Positions 25,212 through 34,381 of a DNA stretch of 64,000 bases are shown in pieces. A program made the position numbers and the translations under genes. The stretch is taken from the NCBI GenBank assembly GCA_934271655.1, contig CAKQRW010000009.1, positions 4,704-68,703 of the forward strand, in the 5' to 3' direction. The number at the start of each line of letters is the position of its first letter. Within the stretch, counting starts at the first letter, position 1. The DNA comes from an uncultured Bacteroidaceae bacterium (GTDB lineage: Bacteria; Bacteroidota; Bacteroidia; Bacteroidales; Bacteroidaceae). Under the pieces are notes generated by a model. It did not search any database and was not told where the DNA came from. It was given only the letters and a program-made list of their open reading frames with translations.

Positions 25212-26660
25212 TCAGTAGCTCATCACTTTCCTGGCATCGCCATCTTTTGTCTTGATGAGGTTCAGGCCAGCCTGGATGCCACTCAGCGCAACGCCACCAA
25301 CAGAATATACCTGAGCCACGTCCTGCCTCTGCGATGTCCTCACATCAGACACAGCAGTATATTCATCGTCTGTCACCGAATAGACAGCAATCTTGGTTAT
25401 CTTGATGTCGTCTGCTATAGACTGGCGCAGCATGCTCAGCTTATACTCGCCCCATCCATCGCTGACCTCAAACATGAGAGTCACATCGCCATCCTTTGTG
25501 ACTGTGGCATTGACAACCTTGTTCTTATCGCCAGTGAGCTTTGCGAGCGTGACAGTGAGAGTCGTTCCCTCCAAGCCCTCGGCATGGAAACACAGCTTGT
25601 ACTTGCCCGCAGTGAACTGCAGCGAGCGGTAGACATTCTGATTGGCGTCAGTCTTCTGGTCGCCGCCAAACATGAGCGAAGCCTTTGAGAGGTTCACCCT
25701 CCACCCATGCGCCTTCGGGTTGTAGCCCTCAGCCTCGATGTTAGGCCGCCATTTCAGAGATGCGTCACACGGAGAGTCGAGAGTGAACTGCTTGAAAAAC
25801 TTCCACATGGTGACTGTGGAGTTGCCATCCTCTGTATTGGCTGTCCAGTCGTTATGTCCCATGTCGTTGCACTCATAGAAGACCACAGGAAAGCCTCCCT
25901 CTGTAGCCTCAAACACATTCTTGTCATACTTGCCCTCCACCGATGTCCTCTTGGCTACGGGGTTGGCGCCATTGCGCGCCACCATATTCTCTATGATGAC
26001 AGGGACAAGCGAATACTTCACGAAGTCGTCTTTCTTGCCATGTATATGGATGAACGGCACAGGGCGCGAACCCACATGGTGCATGTGAAACTCGTTGATG
26101 GGAAATCCGCTGATGGAACCGAAGGCCGCGAAGATGTCCGAGCAGAAGTTTGTGAGGGAATAAGTGTTCATGCCGCCATTTGAGAATCCGCAACAATACA
26201 CCCGTTTCCTGTCTACAGAAAATTCCTTGCCCACTTCCTCGACAAGCTGGCGTATGAAGTCGACATCCTTGCTGTACTCACCAGTCGACTCCCAGCCAGG
26301 GAGCGTGCCGCCGAACACAGGGAAATAGTAGTTCAGTCCCTGCGGAAAGACCACAATAAACTTCTCCTCGTCAGCCACCGACTGGAAGCGAAGAGCCCTG
26401 TCTTCCTTGTGTCCGCCGGTGCCGTGCATAGACACCACCATCGGCGCGTTCTCAGGGCATCCCTGCGGCACATAAAGTATATACTGGCGTTCCACCCCAT
26501 TCACCATTATAGTCCTTGAGGCATCGACCTTGTCGAAAGTGTTGCCGGCCACAGCCGTTGCCGTCTTGGCAGGCTCCGAAGCCTTGCAGCACACTACATT
26601 TGCCGCAACAGATGCAGACAACATGCAGAAGGCCATCAGCGAGAGTAAAATCTTCTTCAT
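25212..26660 (-). CDS. Secreted esterase, CE1/PHB-depolymerase type, with C-terminal module
   Basis: The protein is 482 residues with a signal peptide at about 1-20. The alpha/beta-hydrolase core covers 45-295: oxyanion loop HGTGGHKED, nucleophile Ser160 in GFSNGG, probable acid Asp in GKKDDFVKY, and His269 in NDMGHNDW. This is the LpqC/feruloyl-esterase type of CE1, which releases ferulic or acetyl groups from xylan. Residues 300-440 form a beta-rich carbohydrate-binding-like module, and the final 30 residues (YSVGGVALSG) resemble a Prevotella secretion tail. It is the first gene after a promoter and a terminator, so it may lead the transcript through GH95, the two GH43 genes and GH10-CE1. 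Confidence 0.88.
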   Translation of the reverse strand: MKKILLSLMAFCMLSASVAANVVCCKASEPAKTATAVAGNTFDKVDASRTIMVNGVERQYILYVPQGCPENAPMVVSMHGTGGHKEDRALRFQSVADEEKFIVVFPQGLNYYFPVFGGTLPGWESTGEYSKDVDFIRQLVEEVGKEFSVDRKRVYCCGFSNGGMNTYSLTNFCSDIFAAFGSISGFPINEFHMHHVGSRPVPFIHIHGKKDDFVKYSLVPVIIENMVARNGANPVAKRTSVEGKYDKNVFEATEGGFPVVFYECNDMGHNDWTANTEDGNSTVTMWKFFKQFTLDSPCDASLKWRPNIEAEGYNPKAHGWRVNLSKASLMFGGDQKTDANQNVYRSLQFTAGKYKLCFHAEGLEGTTLTVTLAKLTGDKNKVVNATVTKDGDVTLMFEVSDGWGEYKLSMLRQSIADDIKITKIAVYSVTDDEYTAVSDVRTSQRQDVAQVYSVGGVALSGIQAGLNLIKTKDGDARKVMSY

Positions 26661-26691
26661 TTGAGCTTAAAAACGTTTTAGGTTTATGATG

Positions 26692-26699
26692 CAAAGGTA
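26692..26699 (-). promoter_or_regulatory. Probable -7 element upstream of the esterase gene
   Basis: Minus-strand TACCTTTG (26699-26692) lies 32 bp before the esterase start. The upstream half is not at consensus spacing. No other promoter of this form was seen in the gaps down to the GH10-CE1 terminator, which supports one long transcript. Confidence 0.5.
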
Positions 26700-26775
26700 A
26701 ATATTTTCCTTATCAAGCGTTTTTCATTATGTATCGTATGTTTTAGATTCTGATTCATACATACCATCATTGCAT

Positions 26776-26824
26776 GAAAAAAGGATAATCTTATGCCCTC
26801 ATGACACAAAATTATCCTTTTTTC
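26776..26824. terminator. Bidirectional-looking terminator after the GH115 gene
   Basis: A perfect 14-bp inverted repeat (GAAAAAAGGATAAT at 26776-26789 with its complement at 26811-26824) encloses a 21-base loop. On the minus strand it follows GH115 by 22 bp and has a built-in T run. Confidence 0.8.
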
Positions 26825-26845
26825 AAGCTTTAAGCCCTTCCAGGC

Positions 26846-29347
26846 TCACCTTTTCTTATATTCATAGCTTATGCGCTGCACTATCTGACCCGGGTCGCCA
26901 ATGATGAGCGAGAGCACATGTTTCCTCTTTCCAGCCCCCAGCGGAAGAGTGACAAGATAGTCCTTGCGGTTGGCCAGCACCTGGATTTTCCATGGGAACG
27001 ACCATTCCTCAAACCTGTTCTCACACACCACAGCCCCGCAACCGTCCACGCTCACGCCTATGCGGTTGCTCCTGTCGAGAGTGACTGGCCAGAAAGGCAC
27101 AGTAGAAATGCAGAGCGTCACGCTGTCCGGCTCCGCGCCTTCATTCAGCCCCGCAGCTCCATCGAGGGTGATGTCCATGCGGTCTGACACGAGGCTGGAA
27201 GCATCCTGCACAGCATCATGCGGCTCGCCCATCTGCAGGCCCACCCAGTCCAGTCCTATGCCATCCAGCAGACGGAAGGAGCCTTTAGCCTTCAGTTTTC
27301 TGAGGTCAACCCTATGCTTGAGCTCCACCATCCTCTGCTCCGCAGGCAAGGCATAAGCATCTGTAGGCTCTGCCACAATATCGGGCATCATCTGGTACTT
27401 GGCGCAATAGCCAGGAGGCAGACAAGACATCATCTGGTTCCACTTGCCGTCAAGCTGTGTGTTGTACCTTTCCACCAGGGCACTTATGCTGTCGTAAGCC
27501 GCTTTCGACTCCGCTCCTGCCGCGCCGCTGCCCGTCTCATGATTGAGCTGCGCCATGAGGAATTTCCTGTTCATCTGGCAAGCCGACTGCACCGCATAGC
27601 CCGCTATCTCAAAGAAGGCGGGCCTGTATTCCTCTGGCAGACTGCGCGTCACGCTCTCCGCCACATCCGATATACGCTTGTAGTCATCGAGGCGCGCCTG
27701 GGCTGTGCCATCAGAGAAAGAGAGGTGGGAGTCGTGCAGACGCACGTTCTCCTTGCTGTCCCATTCCATCTCGTAGCCCATAAACTCAGGGCGGCGCTCC
27801 CATGCCAGCCTGTAGTAAGTGTCGAGCATGTCCTGAAACACCTTCTGGTATTTCTTGCCAAAGACAGAGGCCAGCCATGCCGCCTGGCAGCCGTTAACGT
27901 TGTCATAAGAGAATGAGCTCATGTCCCACGCCATGTCAAAAAACTGCTGCATCTCCATCTCCATCGGCTTGATATCGCCCACATTCAAGAGCCAGTAGCG
28001 GTCAGCTCCAGCATCATAAGCCTTCTTCAGTTCCTCATACATCAGCATCGGCGACGTGCTTGATATCCACAGATTGTCGTGCGGAGAGCCCAGATAGCTC
28101 AGGTGGTAATACACACCCGACGCCCCCTTGCGCTTTCTCTCATCGGCATTGCTCACACGCTTCATGTAGCCGTAGTTGTCGTCTGGCCACACCAGAGTGA
28201 TGTCCTCCGGCACCTTCAGCCCTGCATCATAGATGTCGAGAGTCTCCTTGTAAGGCACAAATATCTGCGGAATATCGGCAGCGTCCCTGCCCTTATGCCG
28301 CTCCAGTATGCCACGCTGGTCTGCAAATACAGTCTCAAGTGTGCGTGCGCGCACCTTCGGGTCGGCAGAGCCTTTCATAGCCTCATCGTGCAGGCCCCTC
28401 ATGCCCATGGTGTATATATTGTCATACTGGGCAGTCTCACTGATGCGTTTGTCCAACTTGCCATAGATAGTCTCCTTGTTGGTCAGGTAATTCCATTCGC
28501 CATCGCGCGCCTTGTCCCATTCCCACTTAGAGGCATTGTTGAAGAGCAGAGGCTCGCAGTGGCTGGTGGTAATCATCACTCCCCATTCCGCTGCCCTCTT
28601 CTGGCTCTCTGGATGAGAATAGAAAGCTCCCGTGCAGGAGTGCATGGCAGGAGCCAGCATGTTGCCTTTCAGCCTCAGCACCAGCTCGCACACCTTATCG
28701 TATGTCTCAGGACCAATGTCGCCCAGCCCCTTCTCGAAATTCTTAGACGCCCAGGGCTTCATGCCCCAGTCTTCATCATTGATGAAGCATCCGCGGTACT
28801 TCACCGTAGGGCTTTTCGACACATAGTTTTCCTTGTAGTCCACCTTGCTTCTCCTCTCCACAGGCACATCAGCCCACCAGTACCAGGGACTGACACCTAT
28901 CTTCTCGCTGACATGGAAGACACCGTAGGCAAGTCCCCTCGCGTCGCTTCCCACGATGAAGAGGCGCTGCCCTTGCGTCACTATCATGTAGCGTTCCCAG
29001 CATCCAGCGATGGCCGACGCGTCCACACGCCCTTCAAGTCCGAGGCTCTTCAGGCCGTCGACAGTGGCAAGGACCACCTCACCTCTCTTTGCGCCAGTTC
29101 CCTTGTCTGGCGACATAGACCATGCTGTGCCGCCTGACGAGGCAGAAGCTGCAGCCATACTTGACGCACCAGCCACACGAGGCTTCACGCCAGTCACTCT
29201 TCCTATGTCATCACTCAATACCTTTGCCATCTTGCCCACAAGCGGAGCATCATGTCCAGAAGCCACGATGACACAGTCTTCCAGATTGACAGCTTTAGCC
29301 AATGCGCTTGCTCCAAGCATCATGGCATACAATAAGATTTTCTTCAT
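26846..29347 (-). CDS. Glycoside hydrolase family 115 (xylan alpha-1,2-glucuronidase)
   Basis: A secreted protein of 833 residues with a signal peptide at 1-19. GH115 enzymes remove glucuronic or methylglucuronic acid side groups from intact xylan. Family-typical stretches are GLAYGVFHVSEKIGVSPWYWW, INDEDWGMKPW, LKGNMLAPAMH, TSHCEPLLFNN, MGMRGLHDEAM and VWPDDNYGYM. Length fits the family core; the usual C-terminal extra domain is present, ending in RISYEYKKR. It lies 57 bp after GH30 on the same strand, so the two are probably cotranscribed, and it ends at a strong terminator. Confidence 0.94.
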   Translation of the reverse strand: MKKILLYAMMLGASALAKAVNLEDCVIVASGHDAPLVGKMAKVLSDDIGRVTGVKPRVAGASSMAAASASSGGTAWSMSPDKGTGAKRGEVVLATVDGLKSLGLEGRVDASAIAGCWERYMIVTQGQRLFIVGSDARGLAYGVFHVSEKIGVSPWYWWADVPVERRSKVDYKENYVSKSPTVKYRGCFINDEDWGMKPWASKNFEKGLGDIGPETYDKVCELVLRLKGNMLAPAMHSCTGAFYSHPESQKRAAEWGVMITTSHCEPLLFNNASKWEWDKARDGEWNYLTNKETIYGKLDKRISETAQYDNIYTMGMRGLHDEAMKGSADPKVRARTLETVFADQRGILERHKGRDAADIPQIFVPYKETLDIYDAGLKVPEDITLVWPDDNYGYMKRVSNADERKRKGASGVYYHLSYLGSPHDNLWISSTSPMLMYEELKKAYDAGADRYWLLNVGDIKPMEMEMQQFFDMAWDMSSFSYDNVNGCQAAWLASVFGKKYQKVFQDMLDTYYRLAWERRPEFMGYEMEWDSKENVRLHDSHLSFSDGTAQARLDDYKRISDVAESVTRSLPEEYRPAFFEIAGYAVQSACQMNRKFLMAQLNHETGSGAAGAESKAAYDSISALVERYNTQLDGKWNQMMSCLPPGYCAKYQMMPDIVAEPTDAYALPAEQRMVELKHRVDLRKLKAKGSFRLLDGIGLDWVGLQMGEPHDAVQDASSLVSDRMDITLDGAAGLNEGAEPDSVTLCISTVPFWPVTLDRSNRIGVSVDGCGAVVCENRFEEWSFPWKIQVLANRKDYLVTLPLGAGKRKHVLSLIIGDPGQIVQRISYEYKKR

Positions 29348-29404
29348 GGTTTATTTTTTTAACAGTACGCATTCATATCATGGCAATATCCCTACAAACC
29401 GCCC

Positions 29405-30901
29405 TTACCATACATACGTATTGAAAGAGTGCGGCAAGACGCTAACATTCAGGTATTTCTTATCCACCTGCACAGACACGGCCACTTCCTTATCCTCGAA
29501 ATTGCCCACTGTGACGACGTGCTTGCCATCCTTGCCACGGAACACTACCACAGGGGTCTTGCTGAAGTCCCTGCCAGAGTAGGCCACCATCTCCGCGCCA
29601 GCTCCGATGAAATGGCTGAAATGCTTATAGGCATAATACTCTGCTGTGTAGCGCGGCTTGCGAGTCTTGCCGTCCACCTGCACCAAAGCGTTTTGTGTCC
29701 AGCCCCACGGAGAGATGCCGTTGTCCTTCAAGATGAAGTTCCAGTTGTAATACTCGTCACACCCATTGCCAAGATTGTCCGACAGCAGGAAGAACGTGTG
29801 CTCACCTGCCTTCCAGTCCATCTGGCCATTGCCGCACTCACTCTCGCTCACCATGAAGCGGTGTGAAGGATAACGTCTGCGCATCTCTGGCAGGTTGTTG
29901 CGGCATTCCCACTGCGTGCCTATACCCTTGATGTTGGCCTGCAGCGTCTTGTCGTCAAGAATCTTCTCCACATAGTCAAGCCGGTTGGTGTTGATAGTGC
30001 CAAACCACAGCTCCACTTCCGGATGGCGTTTGGCAAGCGTAGGCGCAAGATACTCATTGTTAAAGCGCAACGAGCCCTCGGCTGTCCATGGGCATCCAGG
30101 ATAAGGCGTATATGAATAAGCCTCGTTCTGGTACATCACCTTCGTGATGGGCAGTCCCTCCTCGGCATACAGTTCTATGAAGCGGCAGAACATGTCGGCA
30201 TAGCACTGCAGGTATCGAGGATCCTGTATGAAATAGTCCTGTGTGGCCAGTCGGCGCGGAAACACCCCGTCGCGGTTGCCCAAAAGCTTCATCTCGTCGG
30301 GATCGGCCTGCTTGCCGTCATCCATATAGAGCAGATAGCCCTGGCGCTGGTCCATCTTGTTGTACTGGCTCGGCGACACAGGATAGTCATGATTTATCTT
30401 CATCCACACAGGCGGACTCCATGGACTCATGAAGAGCTTCAGCTCCGGCTGATACTTCTGCGCAGCCCGCGCCAGAGGAATGATGTTGCGCTTGTCATGC
30501 TCCACGTTGAAATATCTCAGCGAGAAGTCGCCATCCACATCGTCACAGCTGTACCATTCCCTCGCATAGTCGTTGGCATTCATCGACACACGGCCGAGCG
30601 TGAACCTGAGGTCGCCATCGGGAGAGAAGATGTTGCTCATCAGCTCATCCTGCTCACGGCGCGAGAGCATGTTGAAAGCGTCCCAGTCCAGTTCGTTGAA
30701 TGTGGTGCCGAAGCCCACGAAGGGCACACCCTTGCTCTTGGCGTCAGCCACCGCCACCACCTTGCCGCCTGGCCTGGCGGAAAGCGATGCCTTGCCCTGT
30801 TTCCACACTTCCGACTCTGTCGTCGTATAAGTTCTCACACTCTGCGCCCACGCTCCGCCGACAGCGAGAGCGGACATCACAGCTACAATAAACTTCTTCA
30901 T
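29405..30901 (-). CDS. Glycoside hydrolase family 30
   Basis: A secreted 498-residue enzyme with a signal peptide at 1-19. It is a GH30 (beta/alpha)8 barrel, with the acid/base Glu260 in MYQNEAYS and the probable nucleophile Glu353 in MVSESECGNG, followed by the small side beta-sandwich typical of the family. The group includes beta-1,6-glucanases, beta-glucosidases and xylanases; which one applies cannot be decided by eye, though the neighbours suggest a hemicellulose target. I use the ATG at 30901, which starts a clean signal peptide (MKKFIVAVMSALAV); the frame is open to 30934 but that extension adds charged residues in front. Confidence 0.88.
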   Translation of the reverse strand: MKKFIVAVMSALAVGGAWAQSVRTYTTTESEVWKQGKASLSARPGGKVVAVADAKSKGVPFVGFGTTFNELDWDAFNMLSRREQDELMSNIFSPDGDLRFTLGRVSMNANDYAREWYSCDDVDGDFSLRYFNVEHDKRNIIPLARAAQKYQPELKLFMSPWSPPVWMKINHDYPVSPSQYNKMDQRQGYLLYMDDGKQADPDEMKLLGNRDGVFPRRLATQDYFIQDPRYLQCYADMFCRFIELYAEEGLPITKVMYQNEAYSYTPYPGCPWTAEGSLRFNNEYLAPTLAKRHPEVELWFGTINTNRLDYVEKILDDKTLQANIKGIGTQWECRNNLPEMRRRYPSHRFMVSESECGNGQMDWKAGEHTFFLLSDNLGNGCDEYYNWNFILKDNGISPWGWTQNALVQVDGKTRKPRYTAEYYAYKHFSHFIGAGAEMVAYSGRDFSKTPVVVFRGKDGKHVVTVGNFEDKEVAVSVQVDKKYLNVSVLPHSFNTYVW

Positions 30902-30934
30902 ATTTCGTAAAAAAAACATTTCACTATTATACAT

Positions 30935-31450
30935 TCATTCCTTATACCACTCAGCATACATGATGTAATGCTGGGCTATGCCCACATTTAGTTCCTTGGC
31001 CTGCTCAGGGTCAACCTTCTTGATGAACTTGGCCGGCACGCCGCCCCACAGTTCGCCGTCGCCCACCTGCGTGTTCTTCAGCACCAAAGCTCCTGCCGCC
31101 ACTATAGCTCCCTCGCCTATCACCGCATTGTCGAGCACCGTGGCACCCATGCCAATGAGTGCGCCCGACTTCACCGTGCAGCCATGAAGCGTCACATTGT
31201 GGCCTATGGTGACATCGTCACCTATCTCGATGGCCGCCTTCTTGTACAGGGTGTGGAGGCACGAGCCATCCTGGATGTTCACACGGTTGCCTATCTTGAT
31301 GTAGTTGACATCGCCACGCACCACTGCATTAAACCACACTGTGCACTGGTCGCCCATCTGCACGTCACCTACTATTGTTGCGTTCTCACTGAAATAGCAG
31401 CCCTCACCCCAATGCGGAGTGAGACCGCACACTGTCTTTATCAATGCCAT
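30935..31450 (-). CDS. Gamma-carbonic-anhydrase-like hexapeptide repeat protein
   Basis: A 171-residue left-handed beta-helix protein of the YrdA/PaaY/gamma carbonic anhydrase group. The three histidines that bind metal in gamma carbonic anhydrases are in place (GSCLHT, and GHNVTLHG with two). Hexapeptide repeats run from about residue 15 to 135, followed by a C-terminal helix. It is cytoplasmic and has no signal peptide. Whether it hydrates carbon dioxide or acts otherwise is unknown for most members. It lies 33 bp upstream of the GH30 start on the same strand, so the xylan genes GH30 and GH115 may partly be read from its promoter. Confidence 0.9.
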   Translation of the reverse strand: MALIKTVCGLTPHWGEGCYFSENATIVGDVQMGDQCTVWFNAVVRGDVNYIKIGNRVNIQDGSCLHTLYKKAAIEIGDDVTIGHNVTLHGCTVKSGALIGMGATVLDNAVIGEGAIVAAGALVLKNTQVGDGELWGGVPAKFIKKVDPEQAKELNVGIAQHYIMYAEWYKE

Positions 31451-31600
31451 TGTCTTGCTCTATATATTATATAATGTGTAAAGTGTCACCGTAAAGCGTG
31501 CAATGAGTCACCTCCGCATCATGCGCCTCCCTGCACTACCGTGCAGACTGACTCACGGAAATGTCCTCCTTCCACACGCCCACAGCCACATGTCCTCGTC

Positions 31601-31969
31601 TCATTTGAGAAACACGAAATAGACCGCAGCTATGAGGCAGGCAAATGCTGCCACATGGTTCCAATGCAGCTGCTCGCCCTGAAACATAAGCCCGGCTATG
31701 ACCGTAAAGACGGTAAGCGAGATGACCTCCTGTATGACCTTCAGCTGCATCAGCGTGAAAGGGCCGCCATTGCCCACAAATCCCATCTTGTTGGCCGGCA
31801 CCTGAAGAGAATACTCAAAGAAAGCTATGGCCCAAGAGAAGGCTATCACGCCTATGAGAGGCCAGCCATTGCTGATGTTCATCTGCTGGAGCTTGAGATG
31901 GCCATACCACGCAAGCGTCATAAATATATTGCTGCCCACAAGCAGCAGCACAGTGTATAGTCCGTTCAT
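31601..31969 (-). CDS. DMT-superfamily (DUF486) membrane protein
   Basis: A 122-residue integral membrane protein with four hydrophobic segments (about 3-20, 33-51, 74-95 and 103-121). It matches the small DUF486 group of the drug/metabolite transporter superfamily, including the motifs MTLAWYGHLK, WPLIGVIAFSWAIAFFEY and QVPANKMGF. No substrate is known. A TATCTTTG element lies 21 bp upstream. The next gene on the strand begins 150 bp away. Confidence 0.88.
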   Translation of the reverse strand: MNGLYTVLLLVGSNIFMTLAWYGHLKLQQMNISNGWPLIGVIAFSWAIAFFEYSLQVPANKMGFVGNGGPFTLMQLKVIQEVISLTVFTVIAGLMFQGEQLHWNHVAAFACLIAAVYFVFLK

Positions 31970-31989
31970 AATACTATTGTTTTTATTTA

Positions 31990-31997
31990 CAAAGATA
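31990..31997 (-). promoter_or_regulatory. Probable -7 element of the DUF486 gene
   Basis: Minus-strand TATCTTTG (31997-31990). No TTTG is found at the expected distance. Confidence 0.4.
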
Positions 31998-32036
31998 CGT
32001 TTTTTTTCTGTTTCCCATTACATTTTGTTCATAATA

Positions 32037-32068
32037 TTTGTTTGTTCACTTATATTATCGTAATTTTG
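32037..32068 (+). promoter_or_regulatory. Promoter of trpB2
   Basis: TTTG (32037-32040), 20 bases, then TAATTTTG (32061-32068): a full consensus match, predicting a leader of about 78 bases. Confidence 0.8.
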
Positions 32069-32149
32069 TAGGCACGTTGGGCTTGCTTATTGATGGCAAA
32101 GCCGCAACAGCACACACAAAGAAAACAACTATTCTAACATAACACAACA

Positions 32150-33517
32150 ATGAGCACAAAGCAAAAAAGATTCTTCCTCACAGAAGATGAAATACCTACA
32201 CAATGGTATAATATACAGGCCGACATGGTCAACAAGCCCATGCCGCCTCTCAACCCAGCCACCAAGCAGCCACTCAAGCCAGAAGACCTCTTCCCTATCT
32301 TTGCGGAAGAACTGGCACGCCAGGAGCTTGACCAGACAAACGCATGGATAGACATTCCAGAGGAGGTGAGAGACATGTACAAGTACTACCGCTCCACACC
32401 ACTCGTGCGCGCCTACGGACTGGAGGAGGCTCTCGGCACTCCTGCACATATATACTTCAAGAACGAGAGCGTGAGCCCAGTAGGCTCACACAAGCTCAAC
32501 TCCGCCCTGGCACAGGCCTACTACTGCAAGAAGCAGGGAGTGACCAACGTCACTACAGAGACAGGAGCAGGACAATGGGGATGCGCCCTCAGCTACGCCG
32601 CCAAGGTCTTCGGGCTGGAAGCAGCAGTCTACCAGGTGAAGATATCATACAACCAGAAGCCATACCGCCGCAGCATCATGCAGACATACGGAGCGCAGGT
32701 CACAGCCTCGCCATCCATGTCCACACGCGCAGGAAAGGACATCCTGACCAAAGACCCCAACAACCAAGGCTCTCTCGGCACAGCCATCTCTGAGGCTATC
32801 GAACTGGCGATGAACACTCCCAACTGCAAATACACCCTCGGCTCCGTGCTGAGCCATGTCACACTCCACCAGACCATCATCGGCCTTGAGGCAGAGAAGC
32901 AGATGGAGAAGGCTGGCGAATATCCCGATATCGTCATCGGATGCTTCGGTGGAGGATCCAACTTCGGAGGTATCTCTTTCCCATTCATGAGGCACAACAT
33001 CCTTGAGGGCAAGAAGACACGCTTCATAGCTGCCGAGCCAGCCAGCTGCCCTAAGCTGACACACGGCGTGTTCCAGTATGACTTCGGCGACGTGGCGGGC
33101 TACACTCCATTGCTCCCTATGTACACACTCGGCCACAACTTCATGCCTGCCAACATCCACGCGGGCGGACTCCGCTACCATGGCGCAGGTGTCATCGTGA
33201 GCCAGTTGCTGAAGGACGGACTGATGGAAGCCACTGACATCAAACAGCTCGACACCTTCAAGGCCGGCATGCTCTTCTCACAGGCTGAGGGAATCATACC
33301 TGCTCCTGAGAGCTGCCACGCCATCGCTGCGGCCATCAACGAGGCCAACAAGTGCAAGGAGACTGGCGAGGAGAAGACCATACTCTTCAACCTCTCAGGC
33401 CACGGACTCATTGACATGACTGCCTATGAGCAGTATCTCTCCGGTTCTCTCCAGAACTACGAGTTCACAGACGAGGACGTGAAGAAGAATCTTGAGCAGA
33501 TAGAGAAATACGTGTGA
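32150..33517 (+). CDS. trpB: TrpB2-type tryptophan synthase beta chain
   Basis: A 455-residue PLP enzyme of the TrpB2 subfamily, which joins indole and serine to give tryptophan. The PLP lysine is Lys115 in GSHKLNSA, the glutamate motif is ETGAGQWG, and the phosphate-binding loop is GCFGGGSNFGG. It is longer than TrpB1 (about 400), and the N-terminal extension WYNIQADM is typical of TrpB2. No trpA or other trp gene is adjacent, which is usual for TrpB2; it may salvage indole. It has its own promoter and terminator and is thus a single-gene unit. Confidence 0.94.
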   Translation: MSTKQKRFFLTEDEIPTQWYNIQADMVNKPMPPLNPATKQPLKPEDLFPIFAEELARQELDQTNAWIDIPEEVRDMYKYYRSTPLVRAYGLEEALGTPAHIYFKNESVSPVGSHKLNSALAQAYYCKKQGVTNVTTETGAGQWGCALSYAAKVFGLEAAVYQVKISYNQKPYRRSIMQTYGAQVTASPSMSTRAGKDILTKDPNNQGSLGTAISEAIELAMNTPNCKYTLGSVLSHVTLHQTIIGLEAEKQMEKAGEYPDIVIGCFGGGSNFGGISFPFMRHNILEGKKTRFIAAEPASCPKLTHGVFQYDFGDVAGYTPLLPMYTLGHNFMPANIHAGGLRYHGAGVIVSQLLKDGLMEATDIKQLDTFKAGMLFSQAEGIIPAPESCHAIAAAINEANKCKETGEEKTILFNLSGHGLIDMTAYEQYLSGSLQNYEFTDEDVKKNLEQIEKYV

Positions 33518-33543
33518 TGCCAGCTGCCAACAGGCTCACACAG

Positions 33544-33597
33544 AAAGAAGGCGTGCGACGCCTGCATTCATTGCAGGCGTCGCGCGCCTTCTTTTTC
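33544..33597 (+). terminator. Terminator of trpB2
   Basis: A 23-bp GC-rich stem (33544-33566 with 33572-33594, one wobble) with a TTCAT loop ends in a T run. It begins 26 bp after the stop codon. Confidence 0.93.
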
Positions 33598-33664
33598 CCT
33601 TTAGTGCCTCCATAGCCCGCATCCTTCATGATCCGGACACTGGACAAGCCCACCAATCATTTCA

Positions 33665-33852
33665 TAAGTAGGTGCTCACAATTATTTTTATATTTGCCAT
33701 GCTCTATCTTGAGGCCGGTTTCTTCTTCTGTTTGAAGGAGCCATGCGGGCATAGTGACTGATAAACAGAAGGAAAAGATGACCGAGAGAGAGTGTGGCAA
33801 ATATTGTAGCGGCTCACTTTGATACTATAAAATAATTTTGAACACCTACTTA
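33665..33852. repeat. MITE-like element with long imperfect inverted repeats
   Basis: The outer 12 bases mirror each other (TAAGTAGGTGCT on the left, complement of TAAGTAGGTGTT on the right). The match continues with gaps through AATTATTTT, then ATATTTGCCA and TTCTTCTGTTT, so most of the 188 bp can fold into one hairpin. No reading frame or clear target-site duplication is seen. It lies between convergent genes, so it could also be a large 3' hairpin. Confidence 0.6.
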
Positions 33853-33917
33853 CTATCCCTTGTCTTCCACGTGGACAAGCTCATGGCGCATTGCCGCCGC
33901 ACGTCACCACGCCACAG

Positions 33918-34286
33918 CTATTTCTGGCTGTCCTCCCATTCCTGCCACTGCTTCATGGCCTCCTTCCAGTCGGTCTGCTCACCAGCCTCCACAGCTTCCT
34001 TCAGCCTCACCTCCTCGTCGCGTGCCTTGTCTCTTTCACGCTTGGCCTTCATGTCAGCGATGGTAGCGTCATCGAGGATGCGTATAGCTCCACGCTCTAT
34101 GGCAGCCAGCAGCTCTGGCTCGCCAAAGGCCTTGCCCGGCTCATTGAAGTCGGATATGTTAAACTCATAGTCCATGCGCAACTGATGGCGTATCATCTTC
34201 TGCCTGGCACGGTTGTTGCAATTCTTAGCGCGCAGCAGCTTGCCTATCTCTTTTATCTCTTTCGCTGAATACTTGTTTCGTCCCAT
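33918..34286 (-). CDS. Small hypothetical protein, charged and helical
   Basis: I do not recognise this 122-residue protein. It is rich in Lys, Arg, Glu and Gln and has no signal peptide or membrane segment. The N-terminal part (MGRNKYSAKEIKEIGKLLRAK) could be a short basic helix pair, and the last 55 residues are probably coiled coil (MKAKRERDKARDEEVRLKE). The frame is open to 34343, but the promoter at 34313-34344 lies inside that extension, so the ATG at 34286 is the start. It is a single-gene unit convergent with trpB2. Confidence 0.8.
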   Translation of the reverse strand: MGRNKYSAKEIKEIGKLLRAKNCNNRARQKMIRHQLRMDYEFNISDFNEPGKAFGEPELLAAIERGAIRILDDATIADMKAKRERDKARDEEVRLKEAVEAGEQTDWKEAMKQWQEWEDSQK

Positions 34287-34312
34287 TATTGCTTGATTTG
34301 CGTTTTGGGCAG

Positions 34313-34344
34313 CAAAGTTACGAAGAAGTACTGTGTTATGCAAA
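34313..34344 (-). promoter_or_regulatory. Promoter of the small hypothetical gene
   Basis: Minus-strand TTTG (34344-34341), 20 bases, TAACTTTG (34320-34313): a full consensus match. The predicted leader is about 23 bases, which fixes the start codon at 34286. Confidence 0.85.
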
Positions 34345-34381
34345 CACTATCACATTTTTTGGATGAATGAACTGCAAACAT

